A stretch of 64,000 bases of DNA, taken from NCBI RefSeq assembly GCF_000621485.1, contig NZ_JHYF01000006.1, positions 124,001 to 188,000 on the forward strand. Direction: 5' to 3'. The notes beneath the pieces are model-generated. The model did no database searches and was not told the DNA's origin. It was given only the letters and a program-made list of their open reading frames with translations. Source of the stretch: Alkaliphilus transvaalensis ATCC 700919. GTDB taxonomy: Bacteria > Bacillota > Clostridia > Peptostreptococcales > Natronincolaceae. Of the stretch, positions 33,398-43,246 are shown piece after piece (positions within the stretch are counted from its first letter, which is position 1; every line of letters starts with the position of its first letter). A program made the position numbers and the translations under genes.

Positions 33398-33546
33398 AAA
33401 ATTAAACGCTCCTTTATAATGGTTTCTATGACATCATATCAAAAAAAAATACTTGTGTCCAACGGCCCACATGTAAATTATACGTATTAATTGGCAATAA
33501 TATAATTGATTTTATATTAAAATAGGAAAGTTCTACTTTAATTCTT
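33398..33546. other. Intergenic region, left part of a 400-base gap
   Basis: The 400-base gap 33398-33797 lies between divergent genes (parvulin on -, nitronate monooxygenase-like on +). Apart from repeat family B copy 2 (33547-33674) I see only AT-rich sequence that should hold both promoters; no gene or hairpin of note. Confidence 0.5.
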
Positions 33547-33674
33547 TTAATATAACAGAACTTTACGTAATGAGTTTCAACATAAGTAGATAAACTTTTA
33601 GTTGGATTAAGTTGTTGTCCCTTAGTTTCTTCATCTAAAATGATCTTGTAATCTTAAGAAGGAAGACTTTGTTC
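33547..33674. repeat. Dispersed repeat family B, copy 2 (with internal insertion)
   Basis: Begins TTTTAATATAACAGAACTTT, then ACGTAATGAGTTTCAAC, identical to copy 1 over the core. It is then interrupted by ~60 unrelated bases and resumes TTAAGAAGGAAGACTTTGTTCT, like the end of copy 1. Non-coding. Confidence 0.6.
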
Positions 33675-33797
33675 TAATATTTATAAAATTCTATAGATGA
33701 TATGGGATTTCCTTGACTGGAGGTAAATTAGCGGATATACTTGAAATAATTAAGTAAAAATTTTCATTTTAATAAATATTTATAAGGAGTCGATTTT

Positions 33798-34874
33798 ATG
33801 AAATTACCATCTTTGCGTATAGGTGACCTTATCGCAAATATTCCTATAATACAAGGCGGAATGGGAGTAGGTGTTTCCCTTTCTGGTTTGGCATCAGCTG
33901 TTGCCAATGAAGGTGGAGTTGGTGTTATTTCTGGTGTGCAGGTAGGTTACCGTGAATCAGATTTTGAGACAAACTGTGATGAAGCAAATGTAAGAGGGTT
34001 AATAAAAGAAATTAGAAAAGCCAGAGAATTAAGTCCCGATGGAATATTAGGTGTAAATTTACTGGTAGCAATTAATAATTATAAGGATATGGTAAAAGCT
34101 GCTGTAGAGGAAAAAATTGATTTAATTATTTCTGGGGCAGGTTTACCAACGGAGCTTCCTGCTTTAGTAAAAGGGTCTAAAACAAAAATTGCACCAATTG
34201 TTTCGTCAGGTAAGGCTGCTGCTTTAATGACTAAGCTATGGCAAAAGAAATTTAATTACACACCAGATCTTGTGATTGTAGAAGGACCAGAGGCAGGAGG
34301 CCACTTAGGTTTTTCTATGGAACAACTACAGGCAGACGAAAAGCCAGACCTACACAGCATTGTAAAGGAAGTAATGGAAGCCCTTAACCCCTTCAAACAA
34401 AGTAATGGTGAAAGTATACCTGTAGTAGCTGCAGGGGGGATTTTTGATGGGTTAGATATAGCTAAGTACATAAAAGCAGGTGTTTCAGGTGTTCAAATGT
34501 CCACTAGATTTGTAACAACCCATGAATGTGATGCAGATATAAAGTTTAAGGAAGCATATTTGAACGCTGGAGAAGAGGATATTCAGTTAGTTAAGAGTCC
34601 AGTAGGTATGCCTGGGCGAGCGATAAGAAATGCATTTATAAAAGCATTAGAAAGTGATAGAATTCCAATTAAGAAATGCTATAATTGTTTAAAACCCTGT
34701 GATCCTGGTGTGAGTCCTTACTGTATATCTACAGCCTTGATTAATTCAGTAAAAGGAAATGTTGAAAACGGTTTAATATTTGTTGGAAGTAATGCCTACC
34801 GTTTAGATAAGATTGTATCAGTTAAAGAGTTAATTAGAGAATTAGTTAGTGAAGCTGAGGCAGCACTAGGATAA
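33798..34874 (+). CDS. Nitronate monooxygenase / enoyl-ACP reductase II-like flavoprotein
   Basis: 358 residues, TIM-barrel FMN enzyme of the 2-nitropropane dioxygenase/FabK superfamily. Motifs: IPIIQGGMGVGVSLSGLA, GVISGVQVG, GILGVNLLVA, ISGAGLPTELP, VEGPEAGGHLGF (catalytic-His region), VVAAGGIFDG and GVSGVQMSTRF (FMN phosphate). A ~55-residue C-terminal extension carries a cluster of cysteines (KKCYNCLKPCDPGVSPYC) not needed for the barrel, possibly a metal site. GGAG precedes the ATG. No fatty-acid genes adjoin, so a nitronate monooxygenase-type role is more likely than FabK. Confidence 0.85.
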   Translation: MKLPSLRIGDLIANIPIIQGGMGVGVSLSGLASAVANEGGVGVISGVQVGYRESDFETNCDEANVRGLIKEIRKARELSPDGILGVNLLVAINNYKDMVKAAVEEKIDLIISGAGLPTELPALVKGSKTKIAPIVSSGKAAALMTKLWQKKFNYTPDLVIVEGPEAGGHLGFSMEQLQADEKPDLHSIVKEVMEALNPFKQSNGESIPVVAAGGIFDGLDIAKYIKAGVSGVQMSTRFVTTHECDADIKFKEAYLNAGEEDIQLVKSPVGMPGRAIRNAFIKALESDRIPIKKCYNCLKPCDPGVSPYCISTALINSVKGNVENGLIFVGSNAYRLDKIVSVKELIRELVSEAEAALG

Positions 34875-34904
34875 AACAAAATAACTTTAATAAATATGAT
34901 TTAA

Positions 34905-34942
34905 AAAACACATCTCTACATAAATTAAGTAGAGGTGTTTTT
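34905..34942 (+). terminator. Terminator after the nitronate monooxygenase-like gene
   Basis: AACACATCTCTAC pairs with GTAGAGGTGTT (one mismatch), followed by seven T. Confidence 0.85.
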
Positions 34943-35160
34943 TTGTGTTTAAATCTACTTGCTTATTGTTTTGAAATAATAAATTAATTTTTATATATCA
35001 AAAAATAAATTTATGGAAAAATAGGATAAATGAAATATACAGTATACAATAAATCATAATTAATATTCCTACTATTATCTATGTTTCAAAATAATGTATT
35101 TTTAGTAGTATAGCTTAATCGAAAAAAACAAAATAAACATATAAAAATAATTATAGAGTA
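34943..35160. other. AT-rich intergenic region upstream of pyc
   Basis: Extremely AT-rich sequence between a terminator and the pyc promoter. No gene, riboswitch or convincing hairpin seen. Confidence 0.5.
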
Positions 35161-35189
35161 TTGATGAACACTAAAAGATATAATATAAT
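35161..35189 (+). promoter_or_regulatory. Promoter of the pyruvate carboxylase gene
   Basis: TTGATG at 35161-35166 and TATAAT at 35184-35189, 17-base spacer, about 105 bases before the start codon. Confidence 0.65.
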
Positions 35190-35293
35190 GAGATAATATA
35201 TTTTAAAGGGTAAAATATAAAAATAAATGAATAAAGATACATCTTGATCAAAAATAAATAATACTATATGAAAGAAGTTGGGAGTTGAGATTC

Positions 35294-38200
35294 ATGGAAA
35301 GATTAAAATTCAAAAGAGTTTTAGTAGCAAATCGAGGCGAAATAGCTATTCGAATTTTTAGAGCCTGTAAGGAATTGGGAATTAGGACAGTGGCAATTTA
35401 TTCAAATGAGGACAAAACAGCTCTTTTTAGAACAAAGGCTGATGAATCTTATTTAATTGGGAAAAATAAAGGGCCAGTTGAGGCCTATTTAAGTATTGAT
35501 GAAATTATTAGTTTAGCTTTAAAAAAGGGCGTAGATGCTATTCATCCTGGATACGGATTTTTAGCTGAAAATCCAGAGTTTGCTAGAAAGTGTAAGGAAG
35601 CTGGGATTATATTCATTGGCCCAACCTATGGGATGATTGAAGCGTTAGGGGATAAGATTCAGTCAAAAATTGTAGCAAAAAAAGCTAACGTACCAATAAT
35701 TCCTGGAGTAGAGAGGCCCATTGCAACTGAAGAGGAAGCGAAGGAATTTGCAAATTATTGTGGATACCCTGTTATGATCAAAGCTGCTGCTGGTGGTGGT
35801 GGCAGAGGAATGAGGATTGTTAGAAAAGAGGACGAATTAATTGAGGCTTTCCATAGTGCTAAGAATGAAGCTAAAAAAGCTTTTGGCATTGAGGATATTT
35901 TTATTGAAAAGTATTTGGAAAAACCTAAACATATTGAAGTTCAGGTACTAGGAGACCAACAAGGTAATTTGGTTCATTTGTTTGAAAGAGATTGTTCTAT
36001 CCAAAGAAGACATCAAAAAATTATAGAATTTACTCCAGCCGTCTCTATATCGGAAGAAAAGAGAGAAGAGATTTGTCAAGATGCTCTGAAAATAGCTAAG
36101 GCAGTAGATTACTGTAATGCAGGTACAGTTGAATTTTTGGTAGATATTCATGGAAATCATTACTTTATTGAAATGAATCCAAGAATTCAAGTAGAACATA
36201 CTGTAACAGAAATGGTAACAGGAATTGATATAGTACAAAGTCAAATTTTAATTGCCCAGGGGTATTCATTAGCATCTGAAGAGATTGGAATCTATTCTCA
36301 AAATGATATTAAAGTAAATGGTTATGCCATACAAAGTCGAGTGACAACAGAAGATCCAAGTAATCAATTTGCTCCTGATACAGGTAAAATTGATGTATAC
36401 AGAACAGGATCTGGATTTGGTATTCGATTAGATGGAGGAAATGGGTTTACTGGAGCGATGGTAAGTCCTTATTACGACAGTTTGCTTGTAAAGGTTACTT
36501 CTTGGTCGAGGACTTTTGAAGATGCCATAAGAAAGTCTATCCGCTCAATTAAGGAACTTTCTATTGCAGGAGTAAAAACTAACACAGGTTTTTTAATAAA
36601 TGTATTAAACCATGAAGACTTTAGACAGGGAACATGTCATACTAATTTCATAGCAGAGAATCCTTCATTGTTTGATATTGCTCCAAAAACAGATAAGGAA
36701 CTAAAACTCTTAAGGTATATTGGAGAAAAAGTAGTAAATGAAACATTAGGAACTAAAAAAGAATTTGATGTACCTGTCATTCCTAAAGTAGAAAAACCTG
36801 AAAACTTGAGGGGAACAAAACAAATATTAGAAGAAAAAGGCCCTCAAGGTGTGGTGGATTGGATCAAAAGTCAAGAAAAGCTCCTTTTAACTGATGCTAC
36901 AATGAGGGACGCCCATCAGTCTTTGATGGCTACTAGGGTAAGAACAAGAGATATGGTTAAGATTGCTAAAGCTACTTCCATTTTAGGAAATGACCTGTTT
37001 TCCCTTGAAATGTGGGGAGGTGCAACCTATGATGTAGCATATCGTTTCTTAAAGGAATCTCCTTGGAGTAGGCTGGAGGAACTAAGAAAGAAAATACCTA
37101 ATATCTTATTTCAAATGTTATTAAGAGGTAGTAATGGAGTAGGTTATAAGAATTATCCAGACAATGTAATTAGAAGATTTATTAAAGAATCTGCTCAATC
37201 TGGAATAGATGTTTTTAGAGTTTTTGATTCCCTTAACTGGTTAAAGGGAATGGAAATCGCCATAGATGAGGTGCTTCAAAATAATAAAATAGCAGAAGCT
37301 TGTATTTGCTACACGGGTGATATTTTAGATTCTACTAGAGATAAATATTCTCTTAAATACTATGTGGATATGGCTAAGGAAATTGAAAAGACAGGAGCCC
37401 ATATACTAGCTATTAAAGACATGGCGGCATTACTTAAGCCATACGCTGCTGAAAAACTGATTAGAGCCCTTAAGCAAGAGGTATCTATGCCGATCCATTT
37501 GCATACCCATGATACCAGTGGAAATGGGGTAGCAACCCTGTTGATGGCGGCAGAGGCGGGGGTAGATATAGTGGATACAGCTATCAATAGTATGTCTGGT
37601 TTAACAAGTCAACCAGCCCTTAACTCTGTTGTTGCAGCCCTAGAAAATACATCGAGGGATACTAGAATTAATCTTGATGATATGGAAGAAATATCTCGAT
37701 ATTGGGCTGCTGTTAGACCTGTTTACAGTCAATTTGAATCTGACCTAAAATCTGGTACGACAGAAGTATACAAATATGAAATTCCTGGTGGGCAGTATTC
37801 TAATTTAAAACCACAGGTAGAAAGTTTTGGTTTAGGGCATCGTTTTAAAGAAGTAAAGGAAATGTATAAAACGGTAAATGATATGGTAGGAGACATTGTT
37901 AAGGTAACACCATCTTCTAAAATGGTAGGAGATCTAGCGATATTTATGGTACAGAATGATCTAACCCCCGAAAACATTCTAGTAAAGGGGAAAGAAATGA
38001 CCTTCCCAGACTCAGCCGTATCATATTTTAAAGGAATGATGGGTCAACCACAGGGTGGTTTTCCAGAAGACCTTCAGCAACTGGTATTAAAGGGCGAAAA
38101 GGCCATAACTTGTAGACCAGGTGAGTTACTTCCACCAGAAGACTTTGAAGCTATTGAAAAATATCTTAAAGATCATCTAAAAATTGAGCCAACTGAAAAA

Positions 38201-38728
38201 GATTGTTTAAGCTATGCTCTATATCCTAAAGTATTTGAAGATTATATTAAATATGTTAGGGAGTATGGCGATCTTAGTAGAATGGGTAGTGATGTTTTTT
38301 TCCATGGATTGTATGAGGGAGAGACGTCGGAGGTCGAGATTGCTGAGGGTAAAATTTTAATTGTAAAGCTATTAGAGATCGGTAAGGTAGATAGTGAAGG
38401 AAGTAGGAACTTAGTATTTGAGGTAAATGGAAATCGAAGAGAGATTAAAATTCATGACAAAGCATCTGGTATGGTTAATAAAGTTGGATTTACCCAAATG
38501 GCAGACCCAGATAATAATAAAGAAATAGGTGCCAGCATACCTGGAACAGTACTGAAGGTATTGGTTAAAGAAGGTGAAGTTATCAAAGAAGGGCAGAGTC
38601 TAATGATTATAGAAGCTATGAAAATGGAAACAAATATTATTGCTACAAATGATGGTGTTGTGGAGGTTATCTTTGTTAAGGAAAATCAAAGTGTTAAAAC
38701 AGGTGAGCTTTTAATGAAGTTAAATTAG
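35294..38728 (+). CDS. pyc: Pyruvate carboxylase
   Basis: 1144 residues, full-length single-chain enzyme making oxaloacetate from pyruvate, bicarbonate and ATP. Order: biotin carboxylase (FKRVLVANRGEIAIRIFRA; AAAGGGGRGMRIV ATP loop; FIEMNPRIQVEHTVTE), carboxyltransferase (TDATMRDAHQSLMATRVRT; EMWGGATYDVAYRFL; HLHTHDTSGNG metal-binding region), and a biotin carrier domain at the C-terminus (IEAMKMETNI, biotinyl-lysine). The ATG at 35294 has GGAG 9 bases upstream; a TTG at 35285 is less likely. Anaplerotic role for this anaerobe, next to nifJ. Confidence 0.97.
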   Translation: MERLKFKRVLVANRGEIAIRIFRACKELGIRTVAIYSNEDKTALFRTKADESYLIGKNKGPVEAYLSIDEIISLALKKGVDAIHPGYGFLAENPEFARKCKEAGIIFIGPTYGMIEALGDKIQSKIVAKKANVPIIPGVERPIATEEEAKEFANYCGYPVMIKAAAGGGGRGMRIVRKEDELIEAFHSAKNEAKKAFGIEDIFIEKYLEKPKHIEVQVLGDQQGNLVHLFERDCSIQRRHQKIIEFTPAVSISEEKREEICQDALKIAKAVDYCNAGTVEFLVDIHGNHYFIEMNPRIQVEHTVTEMVTGIDIVQSQILIAQGYSLASEEIGIYSQNDIKVNGYAIQSRVTTEDPSNQFAPDTGKIDVYRTGSGFGIRLDGGNGFTGAMVSPYYDSLLVKVTSWSRTFEDAIRKSIRSIKELSIAGVKTNTGFLINVLNHEDFRQGTCHTNFIAENPSLFDIAPKTDKELKLLRYIGEKVVNETLGTKKEFDVPVIPKVEKPENLRGTKQILEEKGPQGVVDWIKSQEKLLLTDATMRDAHQSLMATRVRTRDMVKIAKATSILGNDLFSLEMWGGATYDVAYRFLKESPWSRLEELRKKIPNILFQMLLRGSNGVGYKNYPDNVIRRFIKESAQSGIDVFRVFDSLNWLKGMEIAIDEVLQNNKIAEACICYTGDILDSTRDKYSLKYYVDMAKEIEKTGAHILAIKDMAALLKPYAAEKLIRALKQEVSMPIHLHTHDTSGNGVATLLMAAEAGVDIVDTAINSMSGLTSQPALNSVVAALENTSRDTRINLDDMEEISRYWAAVRPVYSQFESDLKSGTTEVYKYEIPGGQYSNLKPQVESFGLGHRFKEVKEMYKTVNDMVGDIVKVTPSSKMVGDLAIFMVQNDLTPENILVKGKEMTFPDSAVSYFKGMMGQPQGGFPEDLQQLVLKGEKAITCRPGELLPPEDFEAIEKYLKDHLKIEPTEKDCLSYALYPKVFEDYIKYVREYGDLSRMGSDVFFHGLYEGETSEVEIAEGKILIVKLLEIGKVDSEGSRNLVFEVNGNRREIKIHDKASGMVNKVGFTQMADPDNNKEIGASIPGTVLKVLVKEGEVIKEGQSLMIIEAMKMETNIIATNDGVVEVIFVKENQSVKTGELLMKLN

Positions 38729-38781
38729 TCGCCTTAAGATATAATTAAAACTTTGAGAGATTCAATATATGAACACTAGTG

Positions 38782-38815
38782 GGGTCTTCATCAATTTAGA
38801 GGTGAAGACCCTTTT
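38782..38815 (+). terminator. Terminator after pyc
   Basis: A perfect 9-bp stem GGGTCTTCA / TGAAGACCC with a 12-base loop and TTTTA tail. Confidence 0.88.
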
Positions 38816-38974
38816 AGTTACTAAAATTTCAGTAAGGCTATAAAAAAATAGGGTAATACAAAGTAAAATATCTTGTAAAAATCTTCAAAATAGGTAGTAT
38901 AAAATGATAAAGATAGGAGGATTTGGAATTAATGAAATCGAATTAATAATAAAACAAAAGAAGGAGTGACTATA

Positions 38975-39180
38975 ATGGGTCTATTTAGGAGTAATTGAGG
39001 TAACGGAAGTCTATAACCAAGAATAACTGACGAAATATTAAAGTTAGGTGGAGCGAAAAATGTGGTTTATCTAGCTTGCCCAGGGGAAATCTAGTTGCTT
39101 TAATGAAGGTCCATATATTAAAGAAAAACTCTAAAGTTTTCCAAGAATTAAAGAGATTGACTCAATATAATATAAGGTGA
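38975..39180 (+). pseudogene. Broken small gene (UGA, UAA and a frameshift)
   Basis: AAGGAG stands 8 bases before ATG 38975. The frame reads MGLFRSN, UGA (38996-38998), GNGSL, UAA (39014-39016), then PRITDEILKLGGAKNVVYLACPG. From about 39082 the reading continues, shifted by one frame, as GNLVALMKVHILKKNSKV and FQELKRLTQYNIR to a stop at 39178-39180. The coherent protein-like sequence on both sides of each interruption suggests a ~68-residue gene that has decayed. The UGA might once have been Sec or Cys, but the UAA and frameshift rule out plain selenocysteine decoding. Parent family not recognised. Confidence 0.5.
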
Positions 39181-39190
39181 GGATAATCCT

Positions 39191-39364
39191 ATGGCTAAAA
39201 ATGATGAAATAAATCAATTGAAAGAAAAAATTGAAGTAGTACGCAGTAAGCTTAACCAGATGACCCGAGAGAAGAAGGACTGTATTACCGATGAAGAAAC
39301 AGTAAGCCTTAGTCAAGAATTGGATGATCTTTTAATGGAGTTTATTAAGAGGACTAGAAAATAA
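39191..39364 (+). CDS. Spo0E-like aspartyl-phosphate phosphatase
   Basis: 57 residues, a helical hairpin: EINQLKEKIEVVRSKLNQM, then LSQELDDLLMEFIKRTRK. The SQELD motif in the second helix is the signature of Spo0E-family phosphatases, which dephosphorylate Spo0A~P and delay sporulation. AGGTGAGG lies upstream of the ATG. The gene follows the broken small gene after 10 bases. Confidence 0.85.
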   Translation: MAKNDEINQLKEKIEVVRSKLNQMTREKKDCITDEETVSLSQELDDLLMEFIKRTRK

Positions 39365-39718
39365 TATTAGGTCTAAAGTATTCATAAGCTTAGATGAAAG
39401 TACTAGTATCAAATAAAAATAAAAAATATAATTATTAGTGAAAAGATTGTTATTAAATTAATTATTTCATTTAATGATAATCTTTTTAATACGGAATTAA
39501 CATTTAGCTATTGAAAATAGGAGGTTTTATCAGAAAGAGTTTTTCTTAAATAATAAGAATAATAAAAAAACTGGAATGACTTATAAAAAAAGTAGAACTA
39601 TTAAAAAAAATTTAACTATAAATCATTGGTTTTTTTTTATATAATAGAATGGTATACAAGATACACATTGAAATCTATCTTCGATAGATCAATATAAAAC
39701 TAAAGGGAGGAAATTGAA
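39365..39718. other. Intergenic region upstream of nifJ
   Basis: 354 bases. It holds a terminator-like hairpin at 39441-39491, then AT-rich sequence, a TATAAT at 39640-39645 that may be the nifJ -10 (no good -35 seen), and a small hairpin ATCTAT-CTTCG-ATAGAT at 39673-39689 in the presumed leader. Confidence 0.5.
39441..39491 (+). terminator. Terminator after the Spo0E-like gene
   Basis: A near-perfect 18-bp stem: AAAAGATTGTTATTAAAT pairs with ATTTAATGATAATCTTTT (two wobble/mismatch positions), followed by TTAAT. Confidence 0.75.
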
Positions 39719-42700
39719 ATGGCAAGAAAAATGAAAACCATGGATGGTAATGCTGCGGCGGCCTATTGTGCGTATGCCTTCACTGATGTTGCAGCAATAT
39801 ATCCAATCACACCATCATCAAACATGGCAGAAAATGTTGATGAGTGGAGTTCATATGGCCAAAAAAATATTTTTGGTCAGTCAGTTCACGTTACTGAAAT
39901 GCAATCAGAGGCAGGAGCAGCTGGAGCTGTACATGGTTCATTAGCAGCTGGAGCCTTAACAACAACTTTTACTGCATCACAAGGTTTATTATTAATGATA
40001 CCAAATATGTATAAAATTGCAGGAGAGTTATTACCAGGAGTATTCCATGTAAGTGCTCGTGCCATCGCTGGACATGCCCTTTCAATCTTTGGGGATCACT
40101 CTGATGTTATGTCAGCTAGACAAACAGGATGTGCTCTGTTAGCATCTGGAAGTGTTCAAGAAGTAATGGATTTAGCAGGGGTTGCTCACTTAGCTTCTAT
40201 TAAAGGTAGAGTACCATTCATCCATTTCTTTGATGGTTTTAGAACTTCCCACGAGATGCAAAAAATTGAAGTAATCGAATATGATGAATTTGCAAAACTA
40301 TTAGACTGGGATGCTGTAAAAGAATTCAGAAATAGAGCGTTAAATCCAGAAAATCCAGTACTTAGAGGAACGGCTCAAAACCCAGATATCTTCTTCCAAG
40401 CTAAGGAAGCCGCTAATCCTTATTATGATGCAATTCCTGATATCGTAAACGATTACATGAAGGAAATTACTAAGCTTACAGGAAGAGAATATGCTCCATT
40501 CAATTACTATGGTGCAGAAGATGCAGAACATGTAATTGTTGCAATGGGCTCAGTAACAGATACGATTGAAGAAGCAATTGATTATCTGTTAGAAAAAGGC
40601 GAAAAAGTAGGGATAATTAAAGTACACCTATACAGACCATTCTCTGAAAAATACTTCTTTGATGTATGCCCAAGTACAGTTAAGAGAATTGCTGTATTAG
40701 ATAGAGTAAAAGAGCCAGGTGCTTTAGCTGAACCACTACATTTAGATATTAAATCATTATTCTTTGGAAAAGAAAATGCACCAATGATTATCGGTGGAAG
40801 ATATGGATTAGGTTCTAAGGATACTATTCCAACACAAATTTTAGCAGTTTACAACAACTTAATGTCAGATCAACCAAAAGATAGATTTACAGTTGGTATT
40901 GTTGATGACGTTACTCATACTTCTTTAGAATTAGGAGAAAAAGTTAATACAGCTCCTAAGGGAACGATTAGATGTAAGTTCTGGGGATTAGGTTCTGACG
41001 GTACAGTTGGAGCTAACAAGAGTGCCATCAAGATTATTGGAGATAACACTGATATGTATGCACAAGCTTACTTCAGTTATGACTCTAAAAAATCTGGTGG
41101 AGTAACAATTTCTCACTTACGTTTTGGACATCAGCCAATTAAGTCTACCTACTTAATTGATGAAGCAGATTTTGTTGCTTGTCATAATCAATCTTATGTA
41201 TATCAATATGATTTACTAAAAGGATTGAAAAAAGGTGGAAACTTCCTTCTAAACTGTACTTGGTCAAAAGAAGAGTTAGATGAAAAGTTACCAGCTTCTA
41301 TGAAAAAGTACATCGCTGAAAACGAAATTAACTTCTACACATTAAATGCTACAGACATTGCAACAGAAATCGGCTTAGGTGGAAGAATTAACATGATTTG
41401 TCAATCAGCCTTCTTTAAGCTAGCTGATGTTATTCCTGTTGACGATGCTGTTAAGTATCTAAAGGATGCTATTGTAGATGCATACGGTAACAAAGGTGAA
41501 AAAATTGTAAACATGAACTACGAAGCAGTAGAACGTGGTGTAAATGCACTAGTTAAGATTGATGTTCCAACATCATGGTTAGGAGTAACTGAAGAAGCTG
41601 CAGCTACTAAAGAAGAGCCAGACTTCATTAAGAATATTTTAAGACCTATGAACGCTCAAGATGGAGATAGTCTACCAGTAAGTGCCTTTGTTGGTGCTGA
41701 AGATGGAACATTCCCACTAGAGACTTCTAGATATGAAAAACGTGGTATTGCTGTTCATGTACCAGAGTGGATCGCTGACAACTGTATCCAATGTAACCAA
41801 TGTTCATTTGTTTGTCCTCATGCTGCTATTAGACCATTCTTAGCTGATGCAGAAGAACTTGCAGGAGCGCCAGAAGGCTTTAATACATTAAAAACAATGG
41901 GTAAAGAGTTTGAAGGACTACAATATAGAATGCAAGTAAGCCCATTAGATTGTACAGGATGTGGAAACTGTGCTGATATCTGTCCATCTAAGAATAAGGC
42001 TCTTGTAATGCAACCAGTAGAGACTCAATTTGATGAAAGAGAAAGATGGGATTATGCAGCAAGCAACATTAGCGATAAGTCTCATTTAACAAATATTGAA
42101 ACTGTAAAAGGAAGCCAATTCGCTCAACCATACTTTGAGTTCTCAGGAGCTTGTGCAGGTTGTGGAGAAACTCCTTATGTTAAGTTAATCACTCAATTAT
42201 TTGGAGATAGAATGATGGTAGCCAATGCTACAGGTTGTTCTTCAATTTATGGTGGTAGTGCACCATCTGTGCCATATTGTAAAGATAAAAATGGAAGAGG
42301 TCCAGCTTGGGCTAACTCATTATTTGAAGACAATGCAGAGTTTGGATACGGTATGTTCTTAGCAGCAAACCAAATGAGAGGAAGACTTACTGACTTAATG
42401 GTAGAAGGTCTTGAGTCTGATCTTTCTGCAGAATTAAAAGATGCATTTAAATTCTGGTTAGAAAACAAAGAAGAAGGTAGAACTTCAAAAGAAGCAACTT
42501 ACAAGATGCTTCCATTACTTGAGGCAGCTAAAGGCAATGGGATTGTAGATGAAATATTAGAGAAGAAGCAATATCTAATTAAGCAATCTCAATGGATCTT
42601 TGGTGGAGACGGTTGGGCTTATGACATCGGTTTCGGCGGATTAGACCATGTAATCGCTTCAGGAGAAAACGTAAATATCCTAGTAATGGATACAGAAGTT

Positions 42701-43231
42701 TACTCAAATACAGGAGGACAATCTTCTAAAGCATCTCCAACTGCATCTATTGCTAAGTTTGCAGCTTCTGGTAAGAAGACTAAGAAGAAAGATCTTGGTA
42801 TGATCGCTATGAGCTATGGTTATGTATACGTTGCACAGGTTGCAATGGGTGCAGATAAAAACCAATTAATTAAGGCTATGAAGGAAGCAGAAGCTTATAA
42901 TGGACCATCTATTGTAATTGCTTACTCACCTTGTATTGCTCATGGTATCAAAGCTGGTATGGGTAAAACTCAAGAACAGTCTAAGAAGGCTGTAGAGGCA
43001 GGATACTGGCATTTATACAGATTCAACCCAGAGTTAAAAGATCAAGGAAAAAATCCATTTGTTCTTGACTCTAAAGAGCCAAAGGCTTCATTTAAAGACT
43101 TCTTAATGGGAGAAGTTCGTTACGCTTCATTAGTTAAGGCTTTCCCAGAGCAAGCAGAAGAATTATTCCTTAAGGCTCAACAAGAAGCAGAAGAAAGATA
43201 TCAAACATATAGCAGATTAGCACAATACTAA
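39719..43231 (+). CDS. nifJ: Pyruvate:ferredoxin (flavodoxin) oxidoreductase
   Basis: 1170 residues, single-chain homodimer type. It oxidises pyruvate and CoA to acetyl-CoA and CO2, reducing ferredoxin. Order: pyruvate-binding domain (AYAFTDVAAIYPITPSS), CoA/gamma-type domain (FWGLGSDGTVGANKSAIK), two-cluster ferredoxin domain (CIQCNQCSFVCPH and CTGCGNCADICPSK), then the TPP domain (GACAGCGETPYVK; FGGDGWAYDIGFGGLDH; DTEVYSNTGGQSSKASP). GGGAGG lies 9 bases before the ATG. Codon choice looks more biased than in its neighbours, as expected for an abundant enzyme. Flanked by strong terminators, so monocistronic. Confidence 0.97.
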   Translation: MARKMKTMDGNAAAAYCAYAFTDVAAIYPITPSSNMAENVDEWSSYGQKNIFGQSVHVTEMQSEAGAAGAVHGSLAAGALTTTFTASQGLLLMIPNMYKIAGELLPGVFHVSARAIAGHALSIFGDHSDVMSARQTGCALLASGSVQEVMDLAGVAHLASIKGRVPFIHFFDGFRTSHEMQKIEVIEYDEFAKLLDWDAVKEFRNRALNPENPVLRGTAQNPDIFFQAKEAANPYYDAIPDIVNDYMKEITKLTGREYAPFNYYGAEDAEHVIVAMGSVTDTIEEAIDYLLEKGEKVGIIKVHLYRPFSEKYFFDVCPSTVKRIAVLDRVKEPGALAEPLHLDIKSLFFGKENAPMIIGGRYGLGSKDTIPTQILAVYNNLMSDQPKDRFTVGIVDDVTHTSLELGEKVNTAPKGTIRCKFWGLGSDGTVGANKSAIKIIGDNTDMYAQAYFSYDSKKSGGVTISHLRFGHQPIKSTYLIDEADFVACHNQSYVYQYDLLKGLKKGGNFLLNCTWSKEELDEKLPASMKKYIAENEINFYTLNATDIATEIGLGGRINMICQSAFFKLADVIPVDDAVKYLKDAIVDAYGNKGEKIVNMNYEAVERGVNALVKIDVPTSWLGVTEEAAATKEEPDFIKNILRPMNAQDGDSLPVSAFVGAEDGTFPLETSRYEKRGIAVHVPEWIADNCIQCNQCSFVCPHAAIRPFLADAEELAGAPEGFNTLKTMGKEFEGLQYRMQVSPLDCTGCGNCADICPSKNKALVMQPVETQFDERERWDYAASNISDKSHLTNIETVKGSQFAQPYFEFSGACAGCGETPYVKLITQLFGDRMMVANATGCSSIYGGSAPSVPYCKDKNGRGPAWANSLFEDNAEFGYGMFLAANQMRGRLTDLMVEGLESDLSAELKDAFKFWLENKEEGRTSKEATYKMLPLLEAAKGNGIVDEILEKKQYLIKQSQWIFGGDGWAYDIGFGGLDHVIASGENVNILVMDTEVYSNTGGQSSKASPTASIAKFAASGKKTKKKDLGMIAMSYGYVYVAQVAMGADKNQLIKAMKEAEAYNGPSIVIAYSPCIAHGIKAGMGKTQEQSKKAVEAGYWHLYRFNPELKDQGKNPFVLDSKEPKASFKDFLMGEVRYASLVKAFPEQAEELFLKAQQEAEERYQTYSRLAQY

Positions 43232-43246
43232 TTTGTAGACATATTT

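Noticed and set aside
38996-38998. UGA in the small gene at 38975 as a third selenocysteine codon
   Set aside because: The same frame has a UAA six codons later and a frameshift near 39082, so Sec insertion alone cannot give a full protein.
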